64,000 nt of DNA from Thalassotalea atypica (lineage in GTDB: Bacteria; Pseudomonadota; Gammaproteobacteria; Enterobacterales; Alteromonadaceae): NCBI RefSeq assembly GCF_030295975.1, contig NZ_AP027364.1:186001-250000 (forward strand), in the 5' to 3' direction. This document shows, one piece after another, positions 18,338 to 27,832 of this stretch. The first letter of the stretch is position 1; the number at the start of each line of letters is the position of its first letter. Below the pieces are notes generated by a model. It was not told the DNA's origin and did no database searches. It worked only from the letters and a program-made list of their open reading frames with translations. Position numbers and translations under genes: made by a program.

Positions 18338-19194
18338 GTCAGGCTGTAATGAACTGGCAAGCGATAAAGCAGATTACCCGTATGGATAAGCCAATTGGTA
18401 CTTATTTGTTGCTTTGGCCTACGTTTTGGGCGCTTTGGGTTGCCTCTGATGGTTACCCACAACCAATGATACTGTTGATTTTCGGTTTAGGTGTGTTTGT
18501 AATGCGCAGTGCCGGTTGTGTAATAAATGATTTTGCTGATCGTAAAGTTGATGGACAGGTTGAAAGGACTAAAACTAGACCTCTTGTTTCAGGCCAGATG
18601 ACCAGCGAACAAGCCTTGTTATTATTTGGCTTTTTGATTGGTATTGCCTTTGCTTTAGTCGCACAGCTTAGTTGGTATACCATACAACTTTCGGTGGTTG
18701 CTCTAGTACTTGCTGCCTCATATCCTTTTATGAAGCGATATACGCACCTTCCACAAGTGGTGTTAGGCGCCGCATTTAGCTGGGGTATGATCATGGCCTT
18801 TGCTGAGTTAGAGGGGAGGATACCCAATGTGGCTTGGCTGTTGTTCTTCGCAAATGTTATTTGGACGGTAGCATATGACACCATGTACGCTATGGTTGAT
18901 CGAGACGATGACTTAAAAATAGGTGTTAAATCAACAGCGATATTATTTGGCCAGTATGACAAAAAAGTTGTTGCCTTCTTGCAGTTGGTTACTTTAGGGC
19001 TCTTATGGACGGTTGGTGAATTATTGGCTTTTGGCTGGCCATTTCAGCTTTCTGTGGTGATAGGGGCAGGGTTGTTTTGCTATCAACAAATGCTCATTGT
19101 TAACCGAGAAAAGCAATCTTGCTTTAAGGCTTTTCTAAATAATCACTTTTTTGGCTTGGTGATATTTCTTGGAATATTCATTGAATATTTATAG
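18334..19194 (+). CDS. ubiA: 4-hydroxybenzoate polyprenyltransferase
   Basis: UbiA is an integral inner-membrane enzyme that attaches a polyprenyl chain to 4-hydroxybenzoate. The 286-residue sequence has about eight to nine hydrophobic helices and both aspartate-rich, magnesium/diphosphate-binding motifs: NDFADRKVDGQ and YAMVDRDDD. It directly follows ubiC with a four-base overlap. A terminator shared with plsB follows the gene. Confidence 0.98.
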   Translation: MSQAVMNWQAIKQITRMDKPIGTYLLLWPTFWALWVASDGYPQPMILLIFGLGVFVMRSAGCVINDFADRKVDGQVERTKTRPLVSGQMTSEQALLLFGFLIGIAFALVAQLSWYTIQLSVVALVLAASYPFMKRYTHLPQVVLGAAFSWGMIMAFAELEGRIPNVAWLLFFANVIWTVAYDTMYAMVDRDDDLKIGVKSTAILFGQYDKKVVAFLQLVTLGLLWTVGELLAFGWPFQLSVVIGAGLFCYQQMLIVNREKQSCFKAFLNNHFFGLVIFLGIFIEYL

Positions 19195-19220
19195 TTAAGC
19201 AATTATTGCGCATTATAGAA

Positions 19221-19253
19221 AAGCCCCAGATAAAATCCTATTTGGGGCTTTTT
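19221..19253. terminator. Bidirectional terminator between ubiA and plsB
   Basis: AAGCCCCA (19221-19228) pairs with TGGGGCTT (19243-19250), followed by T residues on the plus strand; on the minus strand the stem is also followed by a short T run. It sits between two convergent genes. Confidence 0.88.
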
Positions 19254-19277
19254 CATTTTCTCGTTACTTTGTTTTGG

Positions 19278-21719
19278 CTACCTAGCAATGCTCTGCAGTA
19301 CTTTAATATCGACTAAATTCGACACGTTTGCTTTTAACTCTGACAAGCTTGAGTTATCAAGCAGATGGTTTTGATCGTTGGTTGAAATGTATTGATAGTC
19401 TTTGAGTGCATTAATCAGCCCTGTTAGTGCTTTTTTATCGATAAATTCAGGCGCGTTGATGTTATTAAGTTTAGACAAACGCTTAGCGACAGCCATTACT
19501 TGCTCTTCCAACGCGGCTTTACTGACTGGCGCTTGTCGACTAATCGCAGTAGTTAAAATGGCCAATCGCTGCAACGTCTCATCAATAACCTCGCCCATTA
19601 ACCTTAGCTTTGTTCTTACATGTGTACAGTCAACAGCCGACCAAAATCCTGCTTTTGACTGCTTAACTAATTCAAGCTGACTTAGGCTTTCCAAAATTTG
19701 TGTGATGGCCTGCTCAAAATCTTCAGGTTGGTGCCAAATAAACAACTCGGTCTTGACTAATAAAGCAATGCTAGTTACCTGCTTTACTATCTCGTCATGG
19801 CTTATTTTTGTAGTTCGTTCGATGATTCTTGCGATTATTGAAGGTAGAACATAGGTATGAATAATATTGTTTCGATAATAACTCATTTCTAATGCAGCAG
19901 AATTTGACAATGAAATGATGTCACCTAAATTGTCTCGTTCTACGGTAATCTTGTTAAGCTCTTTTACGTGCGCAAGCAATTGCTCAGCGCTATCTTCCGG
20001 TATCGTTAACTGTTTGCTGTAAGGTGCTAGTTTTTGGAGTTTAAGGGCAAACTCGAGTTGTTCGATTAAGGTTGACTCGGCTAATGCATTATTTTCGGAC
20101 GCGAGTAAAATCAATGCTATCAAAGATACGCCATTAAGCGCTGCATTTTGATTGATATTGATCATTACTTGATTGGCAAGTACATTAACACTAGGTGTTA
20201 GCCAGCTTGGCTTTTGTGGATCGATAGGGTCAATCGCATCCTTCCAGGTTGGTACTTGATGATTTAGAAAGCCATTTAAATGGATAGGATCTCCAAAATT
20301 AACATAACCCTTGCCGTAGTTTCTTAAACTCTTAATTGCTTTAAAGACACCAAAAATAGATTCTTTTTGTTTTTTAGAGCCGCTAAGCTCCTTGTGATAG
20401 GTGCTCACTTCCATTACATGTTCATAGCCGATGTAGACAGGAACAAGGGTCAGTGGACGATCAATACCTCGCAATAAGCTCTGAATGGTCATCGCCAGCA
20501 TGCCGGTTTTGGGTGCCAATAAACGACCTGTGCGGCTGCGACCACCTTCTGTATAGTATTTGACCGAATATCCACGCTCAAATAGTAGACCTAAATATTC
20601 GCGAAAAATAGTGGAATATAGACGATTTCCTCTAAAACTACGGCGAATAAAAAATGCCCCGGCTTTTCTAAATATTGGACCAGCAGGCCAGAAATTTAGG
20701 TTGATACCCGCTGCTATTCTTGGGGTCACAAGCCCTTCATGGAATATAATGTATGTCAGCAGCAAATAATCCATATGGCTTCGGTGGCATGGGACATATA
20801 TAATTTCATGGCCATCTTGTGCTAGCTCTCTAACCACATGAGCATTTTTTACTTCAATGCCTTTGTATAGTCGATTCCATAATTTATCAAGTACGCGTTC
20901 GCCAAATTGCACCATCGATTCTCTGTAATCACCAGCAATCTCGTCCATGATGTTAAGCGCTTGTTTTTTGACTTTATCAGTGCTGATATTTTTATTTTTA
21001 GCCTCATCAGCGATGAGCTTTTTAATTGAAGCGTTACCCAATAAAGCATTAAACATTTGTTGTCTATGCATTAGTCGAGGCCCTGTGGCGGCTATGGTTT
21101 GACGATGAAAATGGAATCGAGCAACTCTCAGTAATTTATGTGCCATTACATCATCAGTACCGTGTTGATCCGCCATGGTGCGAATTGATAATGCCTCGCT
21201 TAATCTTACTAATGCGTGTCGTCCAAGAAATAAGACAATAAAAAATTTACGTAGTGCTGAGGGTGACTCTTGATCTGCTAATAATGTACCAACATTGGCA
21301 TCATTTTTTTCGATATTAGGTTTTCTTCCCCATACTATATTTGCGGGAATAAGTTGTGCATTGAGTTCGGGATCGAGCCCGTGCTCTTTCAGTAATGCGA
21401 TACCTTGAGACAGTGCTTCGGTTTGACGAGTTTTGCGCCATCGAAATATGGGTGTTGGTTTTTCTAAACAAATTGTCCGTGAAAACTGCTGTCCTTTAAT
21501 ATCAACTTTACTTAATGGATCGGGCAACCCTAATTTTTTACATGCTTTTTTTAGGGTTAAAAGGTCACTCGCTGATTGATGACGTACAACGTAAAAAACG
21601 GGTTGTTTACTAGATAAAGTCCCTGACTTTATTGAATCATCAGGGACAATTTTACATCTCACCAGTACTTTGACTGGTAATGTAAGCAAGAAGTAAAAAA
21701 AGGAACGTATTGCTAACAT
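19278..21719 (-). CDS. plsB: Glycerol-3-phosphate O-acyltransferase
   Basis: PlsB places the first acyl chain on sn-glycerol-3-phosphate at the inner membrane, starting phospholipid synthesis. The 813-residue length matches E. coli PlsB. The catalytic HX4D motif is seen as HRSHMD at about residue 310, and the glycerol-phosphate-binding segments FFIRRSFRGN and YYTEGGRSRTG follow. No frame disruption is seen. It is the last housekeeping gene before the exopolysaccharide locus and is convergent with ubiA. Confidence 0.98.
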   Translation of the reverse strand: MLAIRSFFYFLLTLPVKVLVRCKIVPDDSIKSGTLSSKQPVFYVVRHQSASDLLTLKKACKKLGLPDPLSKVDIKGQQFSRTICLEKPTPIFRWRKTRQTEALSQGIALLKEHGLDPELNAQLIPANIVWGRKPNIEKNDANVGTLLADQESPSALRKFFIVLFLGRHALVRLSEALSIRTMADQHGTDDVMAHKLLRVARFHFHRQTIAATGPRLMHRQQMFNALLGNASIKKLIADEAKNKNISTDKVKKQALNIMDEIAGDYRESMVQFGERVLDKLWNRLYKGIEVKNAHVVRELAQDGHEIIYVPCHRSHMDYLLLTYIIFHEGLVTPRIAAGINLNFWPAGPIFRKAGAFFIRRSFRGNRLYSTIFREYLGLLFERGYSVKYYTEGGRSRTGRLLAPKTGMLAMTIQSLLRGIDRPLTLVPVYIGYEHVMEVSTYHKELSGSKKQKESIFGVFKAIKSLRNYGKGYVNFGDPIHLNGFLNHQVPTWKDAIDPIDPQKPSWLTPSVNVLANQVMININQNAALNGVSLIALILLASENNALAESTLIEQLEFALKLQKLAPYSKQLTIPEDSAEQLLAHVKELNKITVERDNLGDIISLSNSAALEMSYYRNNIIHTYVLPSIIARIIERTTKISHDEIVKQVTSIALLVKTELFIWHQPEDFEQAITQILESLSQLELVKQSKAGFWSAVDCTHVRTKLRLMGEVIDETLQRLAILTTAISRQAPVSKAALEEQVMAVAKRLSKLNNINAPEFIDKKALTGLINALKDYQYISTNDQNHLLDNSSLSELKANVSNLVDIKVLQSIAR

Positions 21720-21818
21720 CTTGTTTCGCTCAAATTTATTAGAACAAATATTTTAGCACATTGTGATAAGTTGTAATTAGCCTGTTTGTAACTATCTTCC
21801 AATTTTGCTGATAAATAA

Positions 21819-22859
21819 CTAGTTGTCTCGACTTTCTATCGACGTATTGGCTTGAGCATATTGTCTGTTTTTCTGCTTTAATAATTTGTCGACATAGCGC
21901 GTCATTTTTATTTTTTCTTTGATAGTTGATTCAAGAATTTCTTCCACTTCTCGTAAAACGTTCTTAATATTTTCGACATTTTCAGTCGAGTTTACCACCA
22001 CCTGATTCGACGGTTGTGACAATCCTACTTGAGAATTTAATGAACCGGTAAGCTCAATCCCCATTTCATCGGCAACTTCATTAATGGCATCTAATGAAAT
22101 CTCTTGGAGCTCTTCTAAAAAACCAAATAACAGTAAACGGTCAACGAATATGTTTATTTTACGAGGAACACCTTGTGTTTTCTGGTGAATCAAATCGAAG
22201 CAATCCTCATTGAAAATATTTTCTTTTTCACAGCCTGCTTGGCTTAATCGGTGAATAATGTATTGTTCAACTTCTTCAACAGATAAAGGCTGCAAGTGAG
22301 CCGATGCTATAATTCGTTGCCTAAATTGCTCCATGTTAGGGGCTTGTATGATGCCTTTTAGCTCTTCTTGGCCTAATAAGAAACTCTGGATAAGTGGTTT
22401 ATTGTCAAGTTGAAAATTGGACAACATGCGTAGCTCTTCGACCGATTCTGCAGGTAAATTCTGTGCTTCGTCAACCAATAGCAATGCACGCTTTCCTTGC
22501 TGGTTTAGGCCAATCAAGAATTGCTCGATTGCTTGCAACACTTCTGCTTTGTTGTTGCCACCTATATCGATCTTAAACTCAGCGGCAACAAGCTCCAATA
22601 GTTCAAGAGGTTCCAATTTTGTTGTTACCAATTGAGCAGCGACAATATCTGAATCGCTTATATTGTTTAGCAGATTGCGGGCAATGGTTGTTTTTCCTGT
22701 ACCAATTGGCCCTGTTATGACAATAAAACCTTCACCTTGATCTAGTCCGTATTGCAAATAAGATAACGCACGTTGATGGTGATTGGACGCGAAAAAGAAA
22801 CGAGGATCTGGGCTTAGCTGAAAAGGTCTTTCCTTAAACCCATAATAATTTTCATACAT
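21819..22859 (-). CDS. XrtA-associated ExeA-like ATPase
   Basis: This 346-residue AAA ATPase resembles ExeA and the secretion/exopolysaccharide ATPase found in exosortase A loci. It has the opening MYENYYGFKERPFQLSPDP typical of the group, Walker A GPIGTGKTT near residue 52, Walker B LLLVDEAQNL and a charged C-terminal tail with coiled-coil tendency. No membrane segment is evident. It is the distal gene of the minus-strand operon, one base after the beta-barrel gene. Its exact role is unknown; it may energise assembly of the export machinery. Confidence 0.9.
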   Translation of the reverse strand: MYENYYGFKERPFQLSPDPRFFFASNHHQRALSYLQYGLDQGEGFIVITGPIGTGKTTIARNLLNNISDSDIVAAQLVTTKLEPLELLELVAAEFKIDIGGNNKAEVLQAIEQFLIGLNQQGKRALLLVDEAQNLPAESVEELRMLSNFQLDNKPLIQSFLLGQEELKGIIQAPNMEQFRQRIIASAHLQPLSVEEVEQYIIHRLSQAGCEKENIFNEDCFDLIHQKTQGVPRKINIFVDRLLLFGFLEELQEISLDAINEVADEMGIELTGSLNSQVGLSQPSNQVVVNSTENVENIKNVLREVEEILESTIKEKIKMTRYVDKLLKQKNRQYAQANTSIESRDN

Positions 22860-22860
22860 A

Positions 22861-24456
22861 TTAAAAATCTTTTTTGATGTTTATAGCAATGCGAGATTCT
22901 TCATAGTCCCTGTCATTTCTGTCTGAGGTTCTATTTCGATATTCGAGGGAAATATCGCCACTGAGTTCATTGGTCAATTTTCGGTTATATATCGTCTTTA
23001 TCATACGATAATAATCCGTTTGAATAAAAGCATCTTCAATACTATTGGTGTTGTATTCAACTTTATTAAAACGCCAAGTTAGTGATATATTGCTGCGGGA
23101 GCTGAGGCTACGTGTTGCAACCAGCGAACTGTTAAAATATTTATCAATATTGCCTTGGCTCAGATTTTCACGCTCACGCCTTGACGCAGTTAAGGTAAAT
23201 GTAGTTTTAGACAGAGCCAATTCTGAGCTCCATTGAAGAGACTTGTTAAGTGAAAATTGATCATCCTCTATCGGTCTTTGTGCCAGCGTATTGAGCTGAA
23301 CGTATTCGCTGGGATCTGCAATATTCTCATTCGAGCTTAAGCAGTTACTTTCATCAAAAGGTTGGTTAATTGGGCACCAAATAGAGCCACTGATAAACAC
23401 TTCGAAATTATCTCGCTGAAACGCTTGTAACGTCTCATCATAAGTGATGTTATTGGTTAAGCGTCGATTGCGATGAGAAATATTGACGTTAAAGGAATCA
23501 CCAAAAAAACGCTGGTTATATTTGGCGTAAATAGAGGTACGCTCACTAGCTTGCCAATTAATCGTTGCTTCAATATAGTCGTCATTGACTCTGCTATCAT
23601 CGACATAGTTATATGATGTATCTAGCACAAAATGTTCAGCAACTTGCCATCGAATACCCGCACCAGAAGAAGGGGTTGTTAAATTATTTTGTGACGTTGA
23701 TATATTACCTGAAAAATCTTCGTCATAATATCTGATATAAGGACTCAATTTAATTGGTGTACTAAAACCCAATTTGACATCTATCTTGTGATTTCTACCT
23801 GTTCTACCGTTATTTTCACGGTCTGAGTAGTTACCATATATATCCCAGAAAAAACGTTTTATGCCGGAGCCATTTGAAAATGAAAATGAGCTTTGGTAGC
23901 CTTCACTTTCACCTACATTATCTTCAGCAACGCTCTTATTCGCATTAACTGATGCATTTAATTGTAGGTTAGAGTTATTGACTACTTGACTCAAACCTAC
24001 CGTGTAATTTTCAGTTTGTACCGTTTCGCCACTGACCAAATCTGAATATAAATTATCTGCTGTTGATTTCGCGACATTATTAATACTGGCACTCAACTGC
24101 AACTCGGGGCCATTAGCCCATGGCGAAAAAGAAAGCTGAGAGTTTAAAAAAGTAAAGTTCTTATCCAAATCATGGTCATTACTATAGAGTTTGCGTTCAA
24201 TACTGCTTTGAAGGGATACGGTTAAAGCCCTTGACTCTAGTGAAGCACTAATTGCTGCACCTACTTCTGAAACTAAACTATCTGTTTTGCCAGATTTTTC
24301 AGCCAAGACATTATCTGTATAGGTTGTGCCAAGTGTCACGGAAGGAGTTATTTCTAGATCCGCAGACAATACTTGGCATGAACTGAACGATAATAATAAC
24401 GCCAAGAAAGAAAATTTATTATCTTTTATCGCCATATCCATAGCCGTAATAGCCAT
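22861..24456 (-). CDS. XrtA-system outer-membrane beta-barrel protein
   Basis: The 531-residue product has an N-terminal signal peptide (hydrophobic stretch about residues 14-31, cut near SADLE), then alternating strands rich in aromatic and polar residues ending in IAINIKKDF, with the terminal Phe typical of outer-membrane barrels. It matches the TIGR03016-type PEP-CTERM-associated outer-membrane family and is probably involved in polymer passage. Possible starts are ATG 24456, 24441 and 24435; 24456 is preferred because AAGGA lies five bases upstream, even though that places start and ribosome site inside the tyrosine-tail codons of the kinase gene. Confidence 0.85.
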   Translation of the reverse strand: MAITAMDMAIKDNKFSFLALLLSFSSCQVLSADLEITPSVTLGTTYTDNVLAEKSGKTDSLVSEVGAAISASLESRALTVSLQSSIERKLYSNDHDLDKNFTFLNSQLSFSPWANGPELQLSASINNVAKSTADNLYSDLVSGETVQTENYTVGLSQVVNNSNLQLNASVNANKSVAEDNVGESEGYQSSFSFSNGSGIKRFFWDIYGNYSDRENNGRTGRNHKIDVKLGFSTPIKLSPYIRYYDEDFSGNISTSQNNLTTPSSGAGIRWQVAEHFVLDTSYNYVDDSRVNDDYIEATINWQASERTSIYAKYNQRFFGDSFNVNISHRNRRLTNNITYDETLQAFQRDNFEVFISGSIWCPINQPFDESNCLSSNENIADPSEYVQLNTLAQRPIEDDQFSLNKSLQWSSELALSKTTFTLTASRRERENLSQGNIDKYFNSSLVATRSLSSRSNISLTWRFNKVEYNTNSIEDAFIQTDYYRMIKTIYNRKLTNELSGDISLEYRNRTSDRNDRDYEESRIAINIKKDF

Positions 24457-25294
24457 AAACGTCCTTACTTGTTTTTATTGTTTTATTAATAATAAAACCT
24501 ACTGCTAGGTTTTCATCTAATTGAGCGGTAGCACTTTTTACATGTTCTAATTTTGTTTTTGACTCTTCAACAACAACTATTCCTTGTCCGACCAAGCTGG
24601 CTAAGACAGGTGTTTCTGTTACGCCTAAGAGTGGTGGGCAATCAAAAATAACGATTCGATCGGGATACCTGTCTGCTAATTCTCGAGCAAGCTTTGCCAT
24701 TCGATCACTAGCGAGTAATTCGTTAGTCAAATGATGTGTCGTACCCGCAGGCATTATCTTTAAGTTAGAGATGCTAGTGCTATAAATAATCTCTGACAAG
24801 TCAGATACATCAGATCTTAAATAATCTAAAAGACCTTTATTATTTTCAAACTCAAGCTCGCGATGAACACTTGGCCTTAATACGTCAGCATCAATCAATA
24901 GCACCGTTTTATCTTGCTCTAGTGCAATACTTAACGCCAAATTTATCGAAACAAATGTTTTTCCTTCATTAGGATTTGAACTACTAACCATGATTAGGTT
25001 GCTGTTTTTTAACGTTTTCGAGACTGGCCCGAAAGCATTATTGATAAGCTTACGCTTTATATGCCTAAATTCTTCTTGAATGTGCGTAGTATCACCACCG
25101 GTGTGAATAAAGCCTCGCTCTGTTAACCTGTCATTGTTAATGTTAATCACGGTGTTATTAACGTGAATATTATCTTTAGACTGCTCAGTTGTTAATATCG
25201 AGCTGGCTTCTTGTTCTGGAGCCTCTGGCTTATCATCAACACTCTGATTGCTACGTGCTTTTTTCTTAGCCAATGCTTTTTCTATCGTACTCAT
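24419..25294 (-). CDS. XrtA-associated tyrosine autokinase (BY-kinase)
   Basis: A 291-residue bacterial tyrosine kinase of the Wzc/CpsD type as found in exosortase A loci. It has Walker A SSNPNEGKTFVS, Walker A' LLIDADVLRPS and Walker B VIFDCPPLLG. The C-terminus carries the autophosphorylation cluster VYGYYGYGYG. It is separate from its membrane partner, the chain-length protein encoded just upstream two bases away, as in Gram-positive-style split systems. It regulates polymer length and export by cycles of phosphorylation. The last codons overlap the beta-barrel gene by 38 bases. Confidence 0.93.
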   Translation of the reverse strand: MSTIEKALAKKKARSNQSVDDKPEAPEQEASSILTTEQSKDNIHVNNTVININNDRLTERGFIHTGGDTTHIQEEFRHIKRKLINNAFGPVSKTLKNSNLIMVSSSNPNEGKTFVSINLALSIALEQDKTVLLIDADVLRPSVHRELEFENNKGLLDYLRSDVSDLSEIIYSTSISNLKIMPAGTTHHLTNELLASDRMAKLARELADRYPDRIVIFDCPPLLGVTETPVLASLVGQGIVVVEESKTKLEHVKSATAQLDENLAVGFIINKTIKTSKDVYGYYGYGYGDKR

Positions 25295-25296
25295 GG

Positions 25297-26901
25297 CTAA
25301 AACAACCTCTTCAGTGGTGCTTGTATTGCATCAGGAAATAAGAAATAACTGATAAACATAGTCAGTATAATAAGTAGAATGATATTCGATAACATAAACA
25401 GCCGTGTTTTGTTGGTGTTCCATTGATGAAGTCCCAGGTTTTTATTAGCTGAAACTGTGCCAAACACCGGAATTCCAGTGGCTCTGGATAATTGACTGCT
25501 TGAGGTAATTACCGGACTGATCTGGCTCATCGCCAGAGATAAACCTACCCCTACACCGATACCGATTACAGTAATGAGTGCAAAAAATACGATTCTAGGC
25601 GGGCCTGTTGGCTCAAGTTCAGCTCTGGGTGGATCTATGACCCTAAATTGGATTTTATCTGTAGTCTCTTCTGCTTGTTGAGCAAGTTCAGCTGTCTCTT
25701 TTCGAGATAACAACTCTTCATATTTTTGCTTGGTAATATTATAGCCACGATTTAAAGCGGTCAGCTCTGCTTCTATTTCTGGTAACGTATGCACCTTGTT
25801 TTCTAGCTCTAAGAGGCGCTCTTTAAAGCTATTCACACGAACAGTTAATGATGCCACTTCATTTTCGTATTGATTCACTTGTATCTTCATCTCTTGAAAG
25901 ACAGGGTTTTGATCAATAGAGCTTATACCTGTATTCCCAGCATTACCTGAGCTAGCTTTAACTGATTCATAATAATCTTTAATTTCTGAATCTCGTTTCT
26001 CATTCAAAGAGTCCAGTTGACGTTGAAGCTCTTTTACTTCTGGGTGGTTTTCAGTGTACCTCAACAGCAACGCATCAAGATTTTCTTCCAATGAAAGTAT
26101 TCTATTATCGTAAGTAGTGGTCACTCGATTGGAGCTCTCTACACGACTTGAAAAAAGACCAAATACAGGTTCTTCACCGACGAGTTGTGCCTTGGCGGAG
26201 TTTAATCTTGTTGTTGCTTCAGCTAGGAGTAGCTCAGCTCTTTCTAAATTAACTTTTTCAGCATTCAATGCGGTGTAATAGCCACTGCCACTCTGTCCAA
26301 GTGAAATATTACTGTACTTTTGCTTAAAAGCCGTTAGGCGATTTTCGGCTTCCAGCAATCTATTTTCATATTCTCTGATTTGTGTATTCAAGAATTTTTG
26401 AGCTTCATCTGAATCACTTCGAGTTTCGCCTAAGGTGTTTTCGATAAAAACAGTCAGAGTCGATTGGACGATATTTTTGGCTAATTCTGGGTCTTCGTTT
26501 TCAGTAGATAAAATATAGATATTTTCTCGACCTACAGGGGAAATATTCAAGTTCTTTTTCAGGCTCTGTAATATTTCTTCATATTCCGCATTGTTACTTG
26601 CCTGAACATCCAAGTCAGTCATACGAGAAATACGCTCTAAGTTTGGCCGACTGAGTAATGTTTGTACCATCAGACGAATCTGTGTATTTGGGTTAGTTTC
26701 AACAGTTAAACCACGCAACAAAGGGCGTAACAAGGACTGCGTGTCAACGTATACACGCGCTTGAGACTTGTACACATCAGGCATTTGTGCAATAAAATAC
26801 CAACCAATAGGACAGATAAGCCATGTTGCTATAATAATATAGCGCCGTTTAATCCAAATTCCTTTCAGATAATCTATTATCTGTTCAATTAACTCTTGCA
26901 T
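25297..26901 (-). CDS. XrtA-system polysaccharide chain-length determinant (Wzz/PCP type)
   Basis: A 534-residue polysaccharide co-polymerase. It has an N-terminal helix (IIIATWLICPIGWYFIAQMP), a large periplasmic region with long coiled coils (about residues 160-400), a Pro-rich PTGPPR segment and a second membrane helix, followed near the end by a third hydrophobic stretch (IILLIILTMFISYFLF). This matches the PEP-CTERM-locus chain-length family. It works with the tyrosine autokinase encoded immediately after it and probably spans the periplasm to meet the export lipoprotein. Confidence 0.93.
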   Translation of the reverse strand: MQELIEQIIDYLKGIWIKRRYIIIATWLICPIGWYFIAQMPDVYKSQARVYVDTQSLLRPLLRGLTVETNPNTQIRLMVQTLLSRPNLERISRMTDLDVQASNNAEYEEILQSLKKNLNISPVGRENIYILSTENEDPELAKNIVQSTLTVFIENTLGETRSDSDEAQKFLNTQIREYENRLLEAENRLTAFKQKYSNISLGQSGSGYYTALNAEKVNLERAELLLAEATTRLNSAKAQLVGEEPVFGLFSSRVESSNRVTTTYDNRILSLEENLDALLLRYTENHPEVKELQRQLDSLNEKRDSEIKDYYESVKASSGNAGNTGISSIDQNPVFQEMKIQVNQYENEVASLTVRVNSFKERLLELENKVHTLPEIEAELTALNRGYNITKQKYEELLSRKETAELAQQAEETTDKIQFRVIDPPRAELEPTGPPRIVFFALITVIGIGVGVGLSLAMSQISPVITSSSQLSRATGIPVFGTVSANKNLGLHQWNTNKTRLFMLSNIILLIILTMFISYFLFPDAIQAPLKRLF

Positions 26902-26964
26902 TCCTGACCTCTAAAAACAGGCAATTCATAACTACATTCTTGTGTGACTATATTAAAATTTTAA

Positions 26965-27606
26965 CTAAAACCAAGCTTCTGGAATGATGATGATATCACC
27001 GGGTAACATGTCGACGTTGGCACTGATCTCACCCGATTTAATTAGATCATCAATCGCGACGTTATATTCTTTTTGCACGCCATTTTCTAATCGAGCAATA
27101 ATTGCATCATTACCATCGGCGAACTCGGTTAATCCTCCAACTGCGATCATGACATCTAGCAATGTCATATTCTTCTTATAGCTAATGGCTTGTGGTTGTG
27201 ACGCTTCACCAATAACCCTAATCTGTTCGCTAAATGGACCAACAAACCCGGCAACGGTGACCGTTACAACGGGATCTCGTAAATAGGTGCCTAACGTTTC
27301 TTCAATTTGTCTGGCCAATTCTGTTGGTGTTTTTCCAGAAACAGGAATATCTTCAACCAGCGATGTTGTGATCATGCCGTCAGGTCTTACAACAAAAGAG
27401 CCTGATACTTCAGGGTTGCGCCAAACAAAAATATTAACGCTATCGCCTGCACCAATTAGATATTTATAGGTATTAATATCTGTTGTATTGGAGGGATGTA
27501 ACGTTGCAGCAGGTAAGGTAGGCGCGCTACTACATGCAGATAAAACACAACCTGCAAAAAGGGCTACAGCAATAGTTTTTATTTTATTAGTAAAGCTTTT
27601 TTCCAT
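26965..27606 (-). CDS. XrtA-system polysaccharide export lipoprotein (Wza type)
   Basis: This 213-residue protein belongs to the polysaccharide biosynthesis/export family that forms the outer-membrane channel. It has a lipoprotein signal with lipobox LSAC, then the Poly_export domain (YLIGAGDSVNIFVWRNPE, VRPDGMITTSLVEDI) and a SLBB-type domain (MTLLDVMIAVGGLTEFA), ending in GDIIIIPEAWF. I start at ATG 27606 because AAGG is well placed; the frame could extend to 27681, but that would put 25 extra residues before the signal. It is the first gene of the minus-strand operon, divergent from the initiating transferase. Confidence 0.92.
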   Translation of the reverse strand: MEKSFTNKIKTIAVALFAGCVLSACSSAPTLPAATLHPSNTTDINTYKYLIGAGDSVNIFVWRNPEVSGSFVVRPDGMITTSLVEDIPVSGKTPTELARQIEETLGTYLRDPVVTVTVAGFVGPFSEQIRVIGEASQPQAISYKKNMTLLDVMIAVGGLTEFADGNDAIIARLENGVQKEYNVAIDDLIKSGEISANVDMLPGDIIIIPEAWF

Positions 27607-27832
27607 GGTTAATACCTTTTTAGACCTAGGTTTTTTGATTGCCAATTTTGATTGTATGGTATTTTTTAAACTGTTGCACATTCTTTAACAAATTAGTCGC
27701 AATATTTAAAATCTGTAAATATAAAGTTAATTTTGCTAGCATGGCTTAATTAGAGTTAAAAAAGGAATTTCAAAGAATAATGCCCTGTTCTTTTTTAGAA
27801 AATATCTATTTATTAAGGAAGTAGAAAGAACT

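Noticed and set aside
18453-18962. Long antisense frame inside ubiA
   Set aside because: At 169 codons it is long, but it is fully inside a certain gene, has no ribosome site and no recognisable product.
27607-27832. Possible sigma-54 promoter in the divergent XrtA region
   Set aside because: PrsK/PrsR systems often use sigma-54, so I looked for GG-N10-GC on both strands. TGGCTTAATTAGAG near 27742 has the GG but not the GC at the right distance, and nothing better was seen.
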